Positions 35,520 to 44,427 of a DNA stretch of 64,000 nt are shown piece after piece (position 1 is the first letter of the stretch; every line of letters starts with the position of its first letter). The notes under the pieces are model-generated. The model ran no database searches, was not told where the DNA came from, and saw only the letters and a list, made by a program, of their open reading frames with translations. The translations under genes were made by a program, and so were the position numbers. Source of the stretch: Methylophaga sp. UBA3192 (GTDB taxonomy: Bacteria > Pseudomonadota > Gammaproteobacteria > Nitrosococcales > Methylophagaceae); NCBI GenBank assembly GCA_002363955.1, contig DEXE01000007.1, positions 1-64,000 on the forward strand. The letters run 5' to 3'.

Positions 35520-36923
35520 TCAATAAGCATTATTTCCCATAAAACCACGAAATATCGTAAGAAATATTATTTTAATATCCAAGATTAAAGACCATGTCTG
35601 TATATAAAGCAGATCATACTTAACCCGCCCTTCCATTTTATCGAGAGTGTCGGTTTCTCCCCGAAAACCATTTATCTGCGCTAACCCTGTAATGCCTGGC
35701 TTCACTTTGTGGCGAAGCATATAACCATGAATTTTTGCCCGATATTCTTCATTATGGGCAACAGCATGAGGACGTGGTCCAACAATTGACATTGAGCCGC
35801 CAAGAGAATTAAAAAATTGTGGCAGCTCATCCAATGAAGTTTTTCTTAAAAATCTTCCAAAATACGTTATCCGATTATCATTTTTTGTCGCCTGAGTTAC
35901 CGTTTCCCCATCTTCTGTAACGGTCATGGTCCGAAATTTCCATACTTTGATTTTTTCACCGTCCATTCCATAGCGAGTTTGTTTGAAGAACACTGGGCCT
36001 TTGGAGGTGGTTTTAATGCCAATGGCTATTAACATCATTGGAATCGCAATAAGACAAAGAATAAGAAAACTCAATACAATGTCTTCCAGACGTTTGATCA
36101 TGCTATCAATACCGGCAAAGGGCGTTTCATAAATACTGATTGCTGTAATGCCCTGGTAATCTACCCACCTGGAATTTAGAAGATTAAAGGTAAATAAATC
36201 CGGGACTAAATATACGGAGGCGGTGGTATCAGCCAGTTTTTCAGTGAGTAAACGAATACGCGCTTCGGCAGCCAGCGATAAGGTAATAAATACAATATCG
36301 ATCTTTCCATTACGGCAATCTGCCACCAGCTCTTCGATACTGCCAATGACAATTGCCTCTTCATCATCCAGGCGACGATTAGGTGCAGGCTTTCTATCAT
36401 CATAAAAGCCAGAAAAACGGTATCCCGTCCAATCCATGTCATCAAATGACTGTTCCAATCGGTAACCCAAATTGGTTGCCCCAACAATGGCTACGCGGCG
36501 AGTATTCAATCCTTTTGATTTCATGATGCCCAGAACCATTCTCACAATGGCATGCCAGGAAATCAGTTCGATAGGGGTAACAATAAACCAGATAACGAGG
36601 AAAGGAGCGGCATAGGTTTGTTCATTAATGACTATCCGCTCAATAGCAACCAGTATTGCAATACTGGTTCCCCAGGAAAATAAAACAGCCGTTATTTCAT
36701 CCCTAACATACGTTCCACGCCATGAGCGGTATGCATCTTGAGACTCTGCAAAAAAATGAAACAGTATGATCGAAAACAGGAGTGACCAGACATGTTTTGG
36801 CTGCCACTCGATGGCAAATAAATCCATCAAGGCTACAAATGTAACCAAAATAATAGCGCTATCAATCAGTCTTGAGATTGCATTAATTTTTGAATCAAAA
36901 TGTCTGATCTTGGTTTGCGCCAT
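35520..36923 (-). CDS. Undecaprenyl-phosphate glucose phosphotransferase (WcaJ/EpsB type)
   Basis: Five predicted membrane segments, a central CoA-binding-like Rossmann region (RRVAIVGATNLGYRL), and the C-terminal sugar-transferase catalytic domain: VFFKQTRYGMDGEKIKVWKF, RTM, RKTSLDELPQFFNSL and SIVGPRPHAVAHNEEY. It starts the repeat unit by moving hexose-1-phosphate (usually glucose or galactose) from UDP-sugar to undecaprenyl phosphate. 467 residues, full length. It follows manC by 33 bp. Confidence 0.93.
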   Translation of the reverse strand: MAQTKIRHFDSKINAISRLIDSAIILVTFVALMDLFAIEWQPKHVWSLLFSIILFHFFAESQDAYRSWRGTYVRDEITAVLFSWGTSIAILVAIERIVINEQTYAAPFLVIWFIVTPIELISWHAIVRMVLGIMKSKGLNTRRVAIVGATNLGYRLEQSFDDMDWTGYRFSGFYDDRKPAPNRRLDDEEAIVIGSIEELVADCRNGKIDIVFITLSLAAEARIRLLTEKLADTTASVYLVPDLFTFNLLNSRWVDYQGITAISIYETPFAGIDSMIKRLEDIVLSFLILCLIAIPMMLIAIGIKTTSKGPVFFKQTRYGMDGEKIKVWKFRTMTVTEDGETVTQATKNDNRITYFGRFLRKTSLDELPQFFNSLGGSMSIVGPRPHAVAHNEEYRAKIHGYMLRHKVKPGITGLAQINGFRGETDTLDKMEGRVKYDLLYIQTWSLILDIKIIFLTIFRGFMGNNAY

Positions 36924-36956
36924 AATTTGTCTCAGGTAACCTCTTCCTTACTAACT

Positions 36957-38357
36957 CTATTTACGGTTATAACTATCCTGGAGTCGAATAATGTCATCTT
37001 CTTCGAGATAACTACCGGACTGTACCTCAACAATTTCCAGCGGCACTCGCCCCGGGTTTCTTAAACGGTGCACACTGCCCAAAGGAATAAACGTTGATTC
37101 ATTTTCTCCTAATAACATGACTTCATCATCACGCGTTACTTCGGCTGTACCACTCACCACCACCCAATGCTCAGCACGATGATAGTGCATCTGTAAAGAC
37201 AAAGATGCGCCTGGATTCACAGTAATGCGCTTCACCTGGAAGCGTTTTCCATAGTCGACGGAGTCATAACTTCCCCACGGCCGATAGCATTTACGGTGAG
37301 TATGGACTTCTTTGCGATTTTCATTGCTCAGGGTTTCTACAATGTTTTTAATATTTTGTGCCTGATCTTTATGAGCCACCATCACTGCATCATGCGTTTC
37401 AACAACGACGACATCATCCAGACCTAATACCGTAACCAAACGATTTTCACTGTGTATGTACGAGTTTGATACCGAATCGACGATGACATCTCCAACCAGT
37501 ACATTGTTATTTTCATCCTGCGGAAATGCTTCCCATAAAGAAGACCATGATCCTACATCACTCCATCCAGCATCTAATGGAACCACCTTAGCTTTGTTCG
37601 TTTTCTCCATCACTGCATAGTCAATAGAATCACTAGGGCATTGTTCAAACGCTTCAAGGTCTGCACGAATAAAATCAAGGTCGGTCACAGACTTCTCAAT
37701 CGCTTTTTTACAACATTTCACTATATCGGGATAAAACTGTTGTAATTCATTTATATAAGAAGATGCTTTAAACAGGAACATGCCACTATTCCAGAAAAAA
37801 TTTCCTGCAGCTAAATAAGTTTCAGCAGTTTTCTGATCGGGCTTTTCAATAAAACGTTTTACTTCACTTGGTTGATCTTTTTTTACTGCCTCAATATAAC
37901 CATATCCGGTGTGGGCTGATTGAGGCTGTATACCAAATGTGACAAGGCTGCCTTGTTCGGCGAGCTGTTTGGCGTGTCCAATAGCTAGATGAAAAGCAGA
38001 TACATTTTGAATCAAATGATCTGCCGCGAGAACCAATAATAAAGGATCACTGCCATTTTCAAGTGCTTTCAACGCCGCTAAGGCAATCGCTGGAGCAGTA
38101 TTTCTGGCACAAGGTTCCAAGATGATTTCTTTAGCTGACAAATCAATTTCCTGTAATTGTTCTGCCACCATAAAACGGTGCTCGGTATTGCATACAATCA
38201 GAGGTTCTTCAATATCATCCAAGCCTGCTAATCTTGTAAGTGTATTCTGAAATAGCGAAGTTTCACCAAATAATGAAAGAAATTGTTTTGGCTTATTTTT
38301 CCTTGATAAAGGCCAAAGTCGTGTTCCGGTACCACCAGAAATTATCACTGGAATCAT
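36957..38357 (-). CDS. manC: Mannose-1-phosphate guanylyltransferase / mannose-6-phosphate isomerase
   Basis: Type II bifunctional enzyme of 466 residues. The N-terminal nucleotidyltransferase has GGTGTRLWPLSRKNKPKQFL and VEKP-equivalent RFIEKPDQKTA. The C-terminal cupin (RPWGSYDSVDYGKRFQVKRI, then LSLQMHYHRAEHWVVVSGTA) is the isomerase with its metal-binding histidines. It supplies GDP-mannose to the polysaccharide cluster. It lies between galE and the sugar transferase, in the same orientation. Confidence 0.95.
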   Translation of the reverse strand: MIPVIISGGTGTRLWPLSRKNKPKQFLSLFGETSLFQNTLTRLAGLDDIEEPLIVCNTEHRFMVAEQLQEIDLSAKEIILEPCARNTAPAIALAALKALENGSDPLLLVLAADHLIQNVSAFHLAIGHAKQLAEQGSLVTFGIQPQSAHTGYGYIEAVKKDQPSEVKRFIEKPDQKTAETYLAAGNFFWNSGMFLFKASSYINELQQFYPDIVKCCKKAIEKSVTDLDFIRADLEAFEQCPSDSIDYAVMEKTNKAKVVPLDAGWSDVGSWSSLWEAFPQDENNNVLVGDVIVDSVSNSYIHSENRLVTVLGLDDVVVVETHDAVMVAHKDQAQNIKNIVETLSNENRKEVHTHRKCYRPWGSYDSVDYGKRFQVKRITVNPGASLSLQMHYHRAEHWVVVSGTAEVTRDDEVMLLGENESTFIPLGSVHRLRNPGRVPLEIVEVQSGSYLEEDDIIRLQDSYNRK

Positions 38358-38373
38358 GACAAGCTATCCTTAA

Positions 38374-39354
38374 CTAAAAGGTTTCATTTTGATGCCAATG
38401 CCAGGCAGTGGCAATAATTGATTCAATATCTGTGTATACAGGTTGCCAGCCTAAAATTTCTCCGGCCTGTCTGGCATCAGAAACTAATATTGGCGGATCG
38501 CCTGCTCGAGGCGCTTCAACTGTATAAGCAATGTCACGCCCAATCACGTTACCGGCAGCTTCAATCACCTGTAAAACACTGAAGCCATTACCATTCCCAA
38601 GGTTGAATGCTGATGCTCCAGCATGTGTTTGTAAATATTCACCAGCCAGAATATGAGCTGAAGCCAGATCATTTACATGAATATAATCCCTGATACAGGT
38701 GCCATCTGGTGTTGGATATTTATCGCCAAACACTTTTAACTCTGCAGTTTTGCCAGCGATAGCTGATTTAAGAATATTAGGAATTAAATGTGTTTCAGGC
38801 TCGTGACGTTCACCAATCTCACCATCCGGATCAGCGCCACATGCATTAAAATAACGTAATGCAACGGACTTTACACCATAAGCATCGTGATAATCTCCTA
38901 ATACGTCTTCAATCATTTTTTTGGATTGGCCATAGGGATTGATTGGGAGACGTGAATGCTGTTCATCTATTAATTCTTTTTCAGGCATCCCAAACACAGC
39001 AGCCGTTGAGGAAAAAACCAGTTTGTCGTGTCCTGTTGCCACCATGGCATCTAACAGGTTTAGGGTACCAACAACATTGTTACGGTAATAAAGGGCTGGA
39101 TTTTGCATGGATTCGCCCACCAGCGATTTCGCACAAAAATGCATTATCAGATCGAATGGCCCTTCATCCTGCAAAATCCTGATTAAGCTATCCCGGTCAA
39201 GAATGTCGGCTTCAATAAACCGACTCCAGCGAACGGCTTCACGATGACCCGTGCTTAAATTATCGACCACGACACTGTGGTGGGACTGCTGGGAGAGTGC
39301 TTTACAGATATGTGACCCAATATAACCTGCACCGCCAAGCACCAAAATTTTCAT
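38374..39354 (-). CDS. galE: UDP-glucose 4-epimerase
   Basis: Short-chain dehydrogenase with the NAD-binding VLGGAGYIGSHICKAL at the N-terminus, FSSTAAVFGMPEKELIDE with the catalytic Ser region, and the YGQSKKMIE Tyr/Lys pair. Interconverts UDP-glucose and UDP-galactose, supplying galactose for the polymer. First gene of a leftward group; a 256-bp spacer separates it from the divergent galU. Confidence 0.95.
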   Translation of the reverse strand: MKILVLGGAGYIGSHICKALSQQSHHSVVVDNLSTGHREAVRWSRFIEADILDRDSLIRILQDEGPFDLIMHFCAKSLVGESMQNPALYYRNNVVGTLNLLDAMVATGHDKLVFSSTAAVFGMPEKELIDEQHSRLPINPYGQSKKMIEDVLGDYHDAYGVKSVALRYFNACGADPDGEIGERHEPETHLIPNILKSAIAGKTAELKVFGDKYPTPDGTCIRDYIHVNDLASAHILAGEYLQTHAGASAFNLGNGNGFSVLQVIEAAGNVIGRDIAYTVEAPRAGDPPILVSDARQAGEILGWQPVYTDIESIIATAWHWHQNETF

Positions 39355-39610
39355 TTTTACTTTCCTTGTTCCAGACTAATGCACCAGCATTTCTTCAAAA
39401 AATGGTCGTTTTTAACCTTAAAACCATGATAGATGAATGAAACAAGTCATGTGCGAAATGAAACCGTCATTTAGTAATTTTATACTATATTTTGCTTTCA
39501 AATGGCTTATCAGAATAGCTCAAGCGCATGTGATTCTTGAATTTCGCCAGTGATTACTTTAGCTTATCGTCATCACTTTATTCCACCACAGTTTGATAAG
39601 GATCTCGTCA

Positions 39611-40468
39611 ATGGCTGTAAAAAGTCTTATAAGAAAATGTTTATTCCCGGCCGCCGGTTATGGCACACGATTTCTTCCTGCTACCAAGGCGATGCCAAAA
39701 GAAATGTTACCGATTGTCAGTAAGCCTTTGATTCAATATGGTGTAGAAGAAGCCATGGAAGCAGGTATTACTCAAATCGGTTTTATTACTGGTCGGGGTA
39801 AACGCGCCATTGCTGATCACTTTGACACCAGCTTTGAACTCGAGCATCAAATCAAAGGTACTTCCAAAGAAAAGTTTTTGGATGATATTCGTTATTTGAT
39901 GGATAACTGCGAATTTGTATTTATGCGCCAGCGTGAAATGTTAGGGTTGGGTCATGCGATTCTGACCGGCGAACCCATGATTGGCCATGAACCTTTTGCC
40001 GTTATTCTGGCTGATGATTTATGTGCAAAACCCGATGAAGATAGCGATCGTGCTCTCAGCCAACTGGTTGCTCTGTATGAACGCTATCAGTGCAGCATTG
40101 TGGCGATCGAAGAGGTTCCGGCCGATGAAACGCATAGTTATGGAGTTATCTCTGGTGATGAGATCGCACCGGGAATCTACCAAATTAAAGACATGGTTGA
40201 AAAACCTAAACCGGAAGATGCACCAAGCAATTTAGCGATTATCGGTCGTTATGTGCTGACACCGGAAATTTTTGACTATTTGCGTAAAACCCCACCTGGT
40301 GCAAATGGTGAAATTCAAATCACCGATGCCTTACGTTTGATGGCACAGGATCGACTGGTTTTAGCGGTGAAATTCAAAGGTCGTCGTTTTGACTGTGGCA
40401 GCGTAGAAGGATTTGTTGAAGCAACAAATTATTACTACGAACATGAGCATCTAAATAAATCAGCGTAA
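39611..40468 (+). CDS. galU: UTP-glucose-1-phosphate uridylyltransferase, copy 1
   Basis: GalU: KCLFPAAGYGTRFLPATKAM, KEMLPIVSKPLIQYGVEEA, then GLGHAILTGEPMIG and KDMVEKPKPEDAPSN. Makes UDP-glucose, feeding galE and the glycosyltransferases. The start is ATG with AAGGA 8 nt upstream; six upstream codons from a TTG are unlikely. A second copy lies at 47447. Convergent with the beta-propeller lipoprotein gene, overlapping it by 9 bp at the 3' ends. Confidence 0.95.
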   Translation: MAVKSLIRKCLFPAAGYGTRFLPATKAMPKEMLPIVSKPLIQYGVEEAMEAGITQIGFITGRGKRAIADHFDTSFELEHQIKGTSKEKFLDDIRYLMDNCEFVFMRQREMLGLGHAILTGEPMIGHEPFAVILADDLCAKPDEDSDRALSQLVALYERYQCSIVAIEEVPADETHSYGVISGDEIAPGIYQIKDMVEKPKPEDAPSNLAIIGRYVLTPEIFDYLRKTPPGANGEIQITDALRLMAQDRLVLAVKFKGRRFDCGSVEGFVEATNYYYEHEHLNKSA

Positions 40469-41584
40469 AGCAAATAAATCACCATCATCGCTGCTGATAT
40501 AAAGCGTACCGTTATCGACAAACGGTGATGCAAATATGGCCCACCCTGAATCAAACCGCCATACTTGCTCACCGTTGTTTATATCAAGCGCATACAGAAA
40601 GCCATCCATTGAACCTATATAAACCTGTTCTCCTGCTATTGCCGGAGAAGAAAATAACACTGCCTGAGCATCAAATTGCCAAAAGGGTTCACCACTTTCC
40701 TTATTCAAAGAAAATACCCGTCCATCCGTGGCAGCAAAAATAATCTGCTGATCTTTCAACGCAGGTGAAGCAAACAATCTGGATCCTGATTCAAACGTCC
40801 ATAGCGACTTGCCTGACTCCAAATCCACAGCAAATAACACTCCGGCATCATTGCCGACATACAGCATATCATCCTCTTCAGATATCACTGGAGATGCATC
40901 AATTGCTGCTCCGGTATTCAGAGTCCACAGCAACTCGCCATCGGTATTTACTGCATATAAAGCACCATCGTCACTGCCAAAATAAAGGCGATCATCCATA
41001 AGCGCAGCAGATGAATCCACTTGCCCTTCTGTTTTGATTCGCCATTTAAGTTCACCGCTATGCCGGTCTATTGCGTAAAAATAATGATCAAGGCTACCGA
41101 TAAATACCGTGCCTTTTGCTATCAGGGGCGAGGCAAAGACTCTGTCCTGGGTTTCAAATGCCCATAACAAACTGCCCGTAAATTTGTTCAGAGCATAAAT
41201 ATGTTTGTCGTCACTGCCGAAGATCAATTGTTCTTCTGCTACTGACGGAGTTGAAAAAATTCCGCCTTGCGTTTCAAACCGCCATTGCTCCTGACCTGAC
41301 TTTTTATTTAATGCCAACATCAAGCCATCGAAGCGCCCGGAAAATACATGATTACCACTGCTGACAGGTGATGATGAGGCTCCTTCATCAGCATGATAAC
41401 GCCATAGAATTTCAGGTTTTTTCAGTGGACCTTCAGTCTGAAAATCTCCACTGCGTTGACTATCCGCCCTGAACATAGCAGAAGATTCAGTTTCAGTTTT
41501 TTCTGAACATGCACTGCTGATTAGGACCAGTAAAAAAAGTCCACTGATTGACTTAGTCAGTTTAAAAAATGGATAACGGCTCAT
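40460..41584 (-). CDS. BamB-like PQQ-repeat beta-propeller lipoprotein
   Basis: Lipoprotein signal ending LISSAC (Cys26), then seven or more WD-like PQQ blades with repeats of the type [IL]YALN, GSDDGALYAVN and GSMDGFLYALD. BamB-like folds serve as periplasmic scaffolds. This one is not next to bamA or der and is more like the periplasmic PQQ-propeller proteins of unknown role. 374 residues. The 3' end overlaps galU by 9 bp. Function inferred from fold only. Confidence 0.82.
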   Translation of the reverse strand: MSRYPFFKLTKSISGLFLLVLISSACSEKTETESSAMFRADSQRSGDFQTEGPLKKPEILWRYHADEGASSSPVSSGNHVFSGRFDGLMLALNKKSGQEQWRFETQGGIFSTPSVAEEQLIFGSDDKHIYALNKFTGSLLWAFETQDRVFASPLIAKGTVFIGSLDHYFYAIDRHSGELKWRIKTEGQVDSSAALMDDRLYFGSDDGALYAVNTDGELLWTLNTGAAIDASPVISEEDDMLYVGNDAGVLFAVDLESGKSLWTFESGSRLFASPALKDQQIIFAATDGRVFSLNKESGEPFWQFDAQAVLFSSPAIAGEQVYIGSMDGFLYALDINNGEQVWRFDSGWAIFASPFVDNGTLYISSDDGDLFALR

Positions 41585-41628
41585 TGTTTATCGATACATA
41601 ATTTGAAAAGGTTATTTATCTATCTCGA

Positions 41629-41646
41629 CAGCTAAAGTTTTAGCTG
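41629..41646. promoter_or_regulatory. Perfect dyad CAGCTAAA-GT-TTTAGCTG
   Basis: 8-bp arms with a 2-bp centre, 45 bp upstream of the beta-propeller gene start. A plausible operator; no regulator recognised. Confidence 0.35.
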
Positions 41647-41695
41647 GAGGGTTCAGACTATAATCCATTTAATCATAACTCAGGATTAAACATAA

Positions 41696-42061
41696 TCATT
41701 CAGATAAATAGTCTGATCCTGCAGGATAGCCAGTTTGATCATTTACCTGCAGGATTCGTTGCTTGATATCTTCTTTAGTTGCTGTAAACACATAGGGAGC
41801 CAGGTCACGAAGCCGCCCCTGTATGTAGGGCGAAACATCTGCACCCTGCAAAAATAATTCGGTGCGGACTTCACATATCCGCATGATGCCCTCGCGAAAA
41901 CCAATAATAGTGGAAGCGGGCCGTCGATCTTCGCCCAGGGTCCATCCCCTGCTTTGCCATTCCTGATAACAATCCGTGATTAAGCTTTGTGAGCTTTGCA
42001 TATCTGCTGCCATAAGCAAGGTTGAGTACATTGAAAACCAAATAACAATCATTTTTTTCAT
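41696..42061 (-). CDS. Small secreted protein of unknown function
   Basis: 121 residues. A signal peptide (MKKMIVIWFSMYSTLLMAA) precedes a soluble alpha-helical part with two cysteines (Cys32, Cys62), the first in ITDCYQEWQ. No domain recognised. It ends 112 bp before the beta-propeller gene. Codon use looks normal and the signal peptide is convincing, so I treat it as real. Confidence 0.7.
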   Translation of the reverse strand: MKKMIVIWFSMYSTLLMAADMQSSQSLITDCYQEWQSRGWTLGEDRRPASTIIGFREGIMRICEVRTELFLQGADVSPYIQGRLRDLAPYVFTATKEDIKQRILQVNDQTGYPAGSDYLSE

Positions 42062-42317
42062 TTATAGCGATCCCACCTGTTATTCATAATCAGGTATGAC
42101 TGGCATAAAACCAGGAAAAATTCCTACATCACTAAATGAATGCGCTGCTTAGGTGCAAAGCTGCTGGTTTGTGGTGCGAAAACTCTATTCTCAACGCCAC
42201 GCAAAATGTTAACCCATTGTTTTTATATGTTTTATTTTTTTGGCATCGTTAATGCAATAACAAAATTGTAGTTTTCTTCAGTGCATGTTCGTTCTCTCTC
42301 GCTGCGTGCTGAGCTTT
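42062..42317. other. Intergenic region, possible small-RNA gene
   Basis: No open frame of note. It precedes a strong plus-strand terminator with no plus-strand gene before it, the usual sign of a small RNA. AT-rich runs around 42220-42270 could hold its promoter. Confidence 0.4.
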
Positions 42318-42347
42318 GGGTAAACCTTCGGGTTTACCCTTTTTTTT
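42318..42347 (+). terminator. Orphan plus-strand terminator
   Basis: Perfect 9-bp stem GGGTAAACC / GGTTTACCC closed by a UUCG tetraloop and followed by eight T. The nearest plus-strand gene upstream is galU, 1.8 kb away. Confidence 0.9.
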
Positions 42348-42553
42348 GCACCCATTTTTGATGCTCCAGTACTTAAGCCACATCATCAGGCACATCAAGA
42401 TCAGGTAAATTTTTCCCACCCGTTCATTATCTTTGAAAAATTTGCCTTCTCCCTCTTCACTTCTGTGCTGGATTCAATCCTCTGTAATGAGAGTTATGGA
42501 GTCTAATTTTTCGGTAACTTTTCAAAGCAGATTCAATTAATACAGAGGCAGTC

Positions 42554-42634
42554 ATGAAACATCATTATGCCGGGATGTTTATGGAATTTTTCACATACCG
42601 GTACGAAACTTGCGTCAGGCAGTTTCATTATTGA
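42554..42634 (+). CDS. Possible 26-codon leader peptide
   Basis: An ATG with AGAGG 5 nt upstream opens a 26-codon frame beginning MKHHYAGMFMEFF and stopping at 42632-42634, 18 bp before the kinase/phosphatase start. Position and ribosome binding site fit a translated leader for the glucosylglycerate operon, but a frame of this size can occur by chance. Confidence 0.35.
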   Translation: MKHHYAGMFMEFFTYRYETCVRQFHY

Positions 42635-42652
42635 TTGAAACAGGCAATGGTG

Positions 42653-44410
42653 ATGGTCAATCCCCCGGCAAACATTCAGAATTTTCTGAGCACGCATCAG
42701 CTCTCAGCTAAATATGCAAAACAAATTGATGATTGGTTTACAGGAATCGCAGATGAATTGGTTTTGCACCAAAAAAGAGCAAAACGCCCCATAATCATCG
42801 GCATCCATGGTGCGCAAGGCTCTGGCAAAAGCACGTTAGCGGAGTGTTTAGTTCACTTACTGACCACCCAACACCATCAATCTGCAATTGCCCTCTCCTT
42901 AGACGATTTTTATCTCACTCATCAGCAACGTCTTGAGTTAGCCAGCACCATTCATCCCTTATTAGCCACTCGTGGTGTACCTGGTACACATGATATTGAA
43001 CTGGCCTTATCGACCATTGATAAATTGCTGTCAGAAAGGAAAAACATAGCGATCCCGCGTTTTGATAAGGCACATGATGACCGCTTTCCAGTTGAACAGT
43101 GGCCTGTATTAACAGACTCACCAAAATTCATTGTCCTGGAAGGCTGGTGTATGGGCGCATGTCCACAACCGGAAGAGGTGTTAGTTACGCCATTGAACCC
43201 TTTAGAACAAAGCGAAGATCCAGACGCCAACTGGCGGCGCTTTGTAAATCAAAAACTAGAGCAGGACTACCCGGCTCTATTCCAGCGGGTTGATAGTTGG
43301 ATCATGCTCAAAGCCCCTAATTTTGAATGCGTCTATGACTGGCGGCTACAGCAGGAAGAGAAACTTCAACAAACAGCAACATCCGTAAACAACAAAATCA
43401 TGGATGCAGATGATATCGCCCGTTTTATCCAGTATTACCAGCGTGTCACTCAACACTGTCTGGACACATTACCAGAGCAAATGGATTATGTTTTTGAACT
43501 TAATATGGAAAGAGATATCGTGGCCTTAACGCGTCCAAAACAATTAACACCAGCGGCATCCTGTCCCAAAACCTCATTGCTTGTGTTTACTGATCTGGAT
43601 GGCAGTTTGCTGGATCATCATAACTATCGTCACGATGAAGCCGATCCCGTACTGGCAAACCTTAAACAGCTGCAGATACCACTTATCCCTGTCAGTAGCA
43701 AAACTCAATCAGAAATTGAACAGATCAGTGAATCCCTGGATAACCTGCATCCTTTTATCTGTGAAAATGGGGCTGCGGTCTTTATTCCAGTGAATTATTT
43801 CCCCAGCCAACCTGCAGATACAAAAATCTGTGGCAAGTACTGGATAAAGGAATTTGTCCAACCCCGTTCGCATTGGCAATCGATTATCGATTCGGTTAAA
43901 CCTTTATTCAGTGATGATTTCACTACCTTTGCACAAGCCGGTATTGATGGAATTATCGCCATGACCGGTCTGGATGTGCATGCCGCGGCCCGCGCTGCCA
44001 GAAGACAATACGGTGAAGCTCTGGCATGGCATGGCAATCCGGGTAAACAAAAACAATTTATTGAAGAAGTCCGTAAACGTGGTGCTCAAGTTTTGATTGG
44101 CGGTCGCTTTTTACATGTTTCAGGACAATGCGACAAAGGTTGCGCCATTCAATGGTTGAAACAGGTTTACGAACATTTTTGCCCGGATAAACGTTTTACC
44201 AGTCTGGCGATCGGTGATAGCCAGAATGATGTCGCCATGCTGGAAACCGCGGACATGGCTTTATTAATTCCTTCACCCGTCAATTCATTACCTTCCTTAA
44301 CGCGCCATAACAATGTCATGCAGGCTTCACATTGCGGGCCGCGTGGGTGGGCAGAAGGTGTACAGCAAGTCTTGCAACAGCTGCATATAAGCACGGCATT
44401 CGTGCACTAA
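42653..44410 (+). CDS. D-glycerate 3-kinase fused to glucosyl-3-phosphoglycerate phosphatase
   Basis: Two domains. Residues about 1-300 form a P-loop kinase like plant/cyanobacterial D-glycerate 3-kinase (GIHGAQGSGKSTLAE at 50-64, SLDDFYLTHQQRL, FVLEGWCMGACPQ). From about 308 comes an HAD-type IIB phosphatase (FTDLDGSLLDH with Asp314/Asp316, ENGAAVFIP, AIGDSQNDVAMLE), the mannosyl/glucosyl-3-phosphoglycerate phosphatase family. One chain would make 3-phosphoglycerate from glycerate and dephosphorylate glucosyl-3-phosphoglycerate to glucosylglycerate. The start is ambiguous; the ATG at 42653 has AGG 8 nt upstream. Followed 17 bp later by the synthase gene. Confidence 0.85.
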   Translation: MVNPPANIQNFLSTHQLSAKYAKQIDDWFTGIADELVLHQKRAKRPIIIGIHGAQGSGKSTLAECLVHLLTTQHHQSAIALSLDDFYLTHQQRLELASTIHPLLATRGVPGTHDIELALSTIDKLLSERKNIAIPRFDKAHDDRFPVEQWPVLTDSPKFIVLEGWCMGACPQPEEVLVTPLNPLEQSEDPDANWRRFVNQKLEQDYPALFQRVDSWIMLKAPNFECVYDWRLQQEEKLQQTATSVNNKIMDADDIARFIQYYQRVTQHCLDTLPEQMDYVFELNMERDIVALTRPKQLTPAASCPKTSLLVFTDLDGSLLDHHNYRHDEADPVLANLKQLQIPLIPVSSKTQSEIEQISESLDNLHPFICENGAAVFIPVNYFPSQPADTKICGKYWIKEFVQPRSHWQSIIDSVKPLFSDDFTTFAQAGIDGIIAMTGLDVHAAARAARRQYGEALAWHGNPGKQKQFIEEVRKRGAQVLIGGRFLHVSGQCDKGCAIQWLKQVYEHFCPDKRFTSLAIGDSQNDVAMLETADMALLIPSPVNSLPSLTRHNNVMQASHCGPRGWAEGVQQVLQQLHISTAFVH

Positions 44411-44427
44411 AATTACAAGAGGCCACC

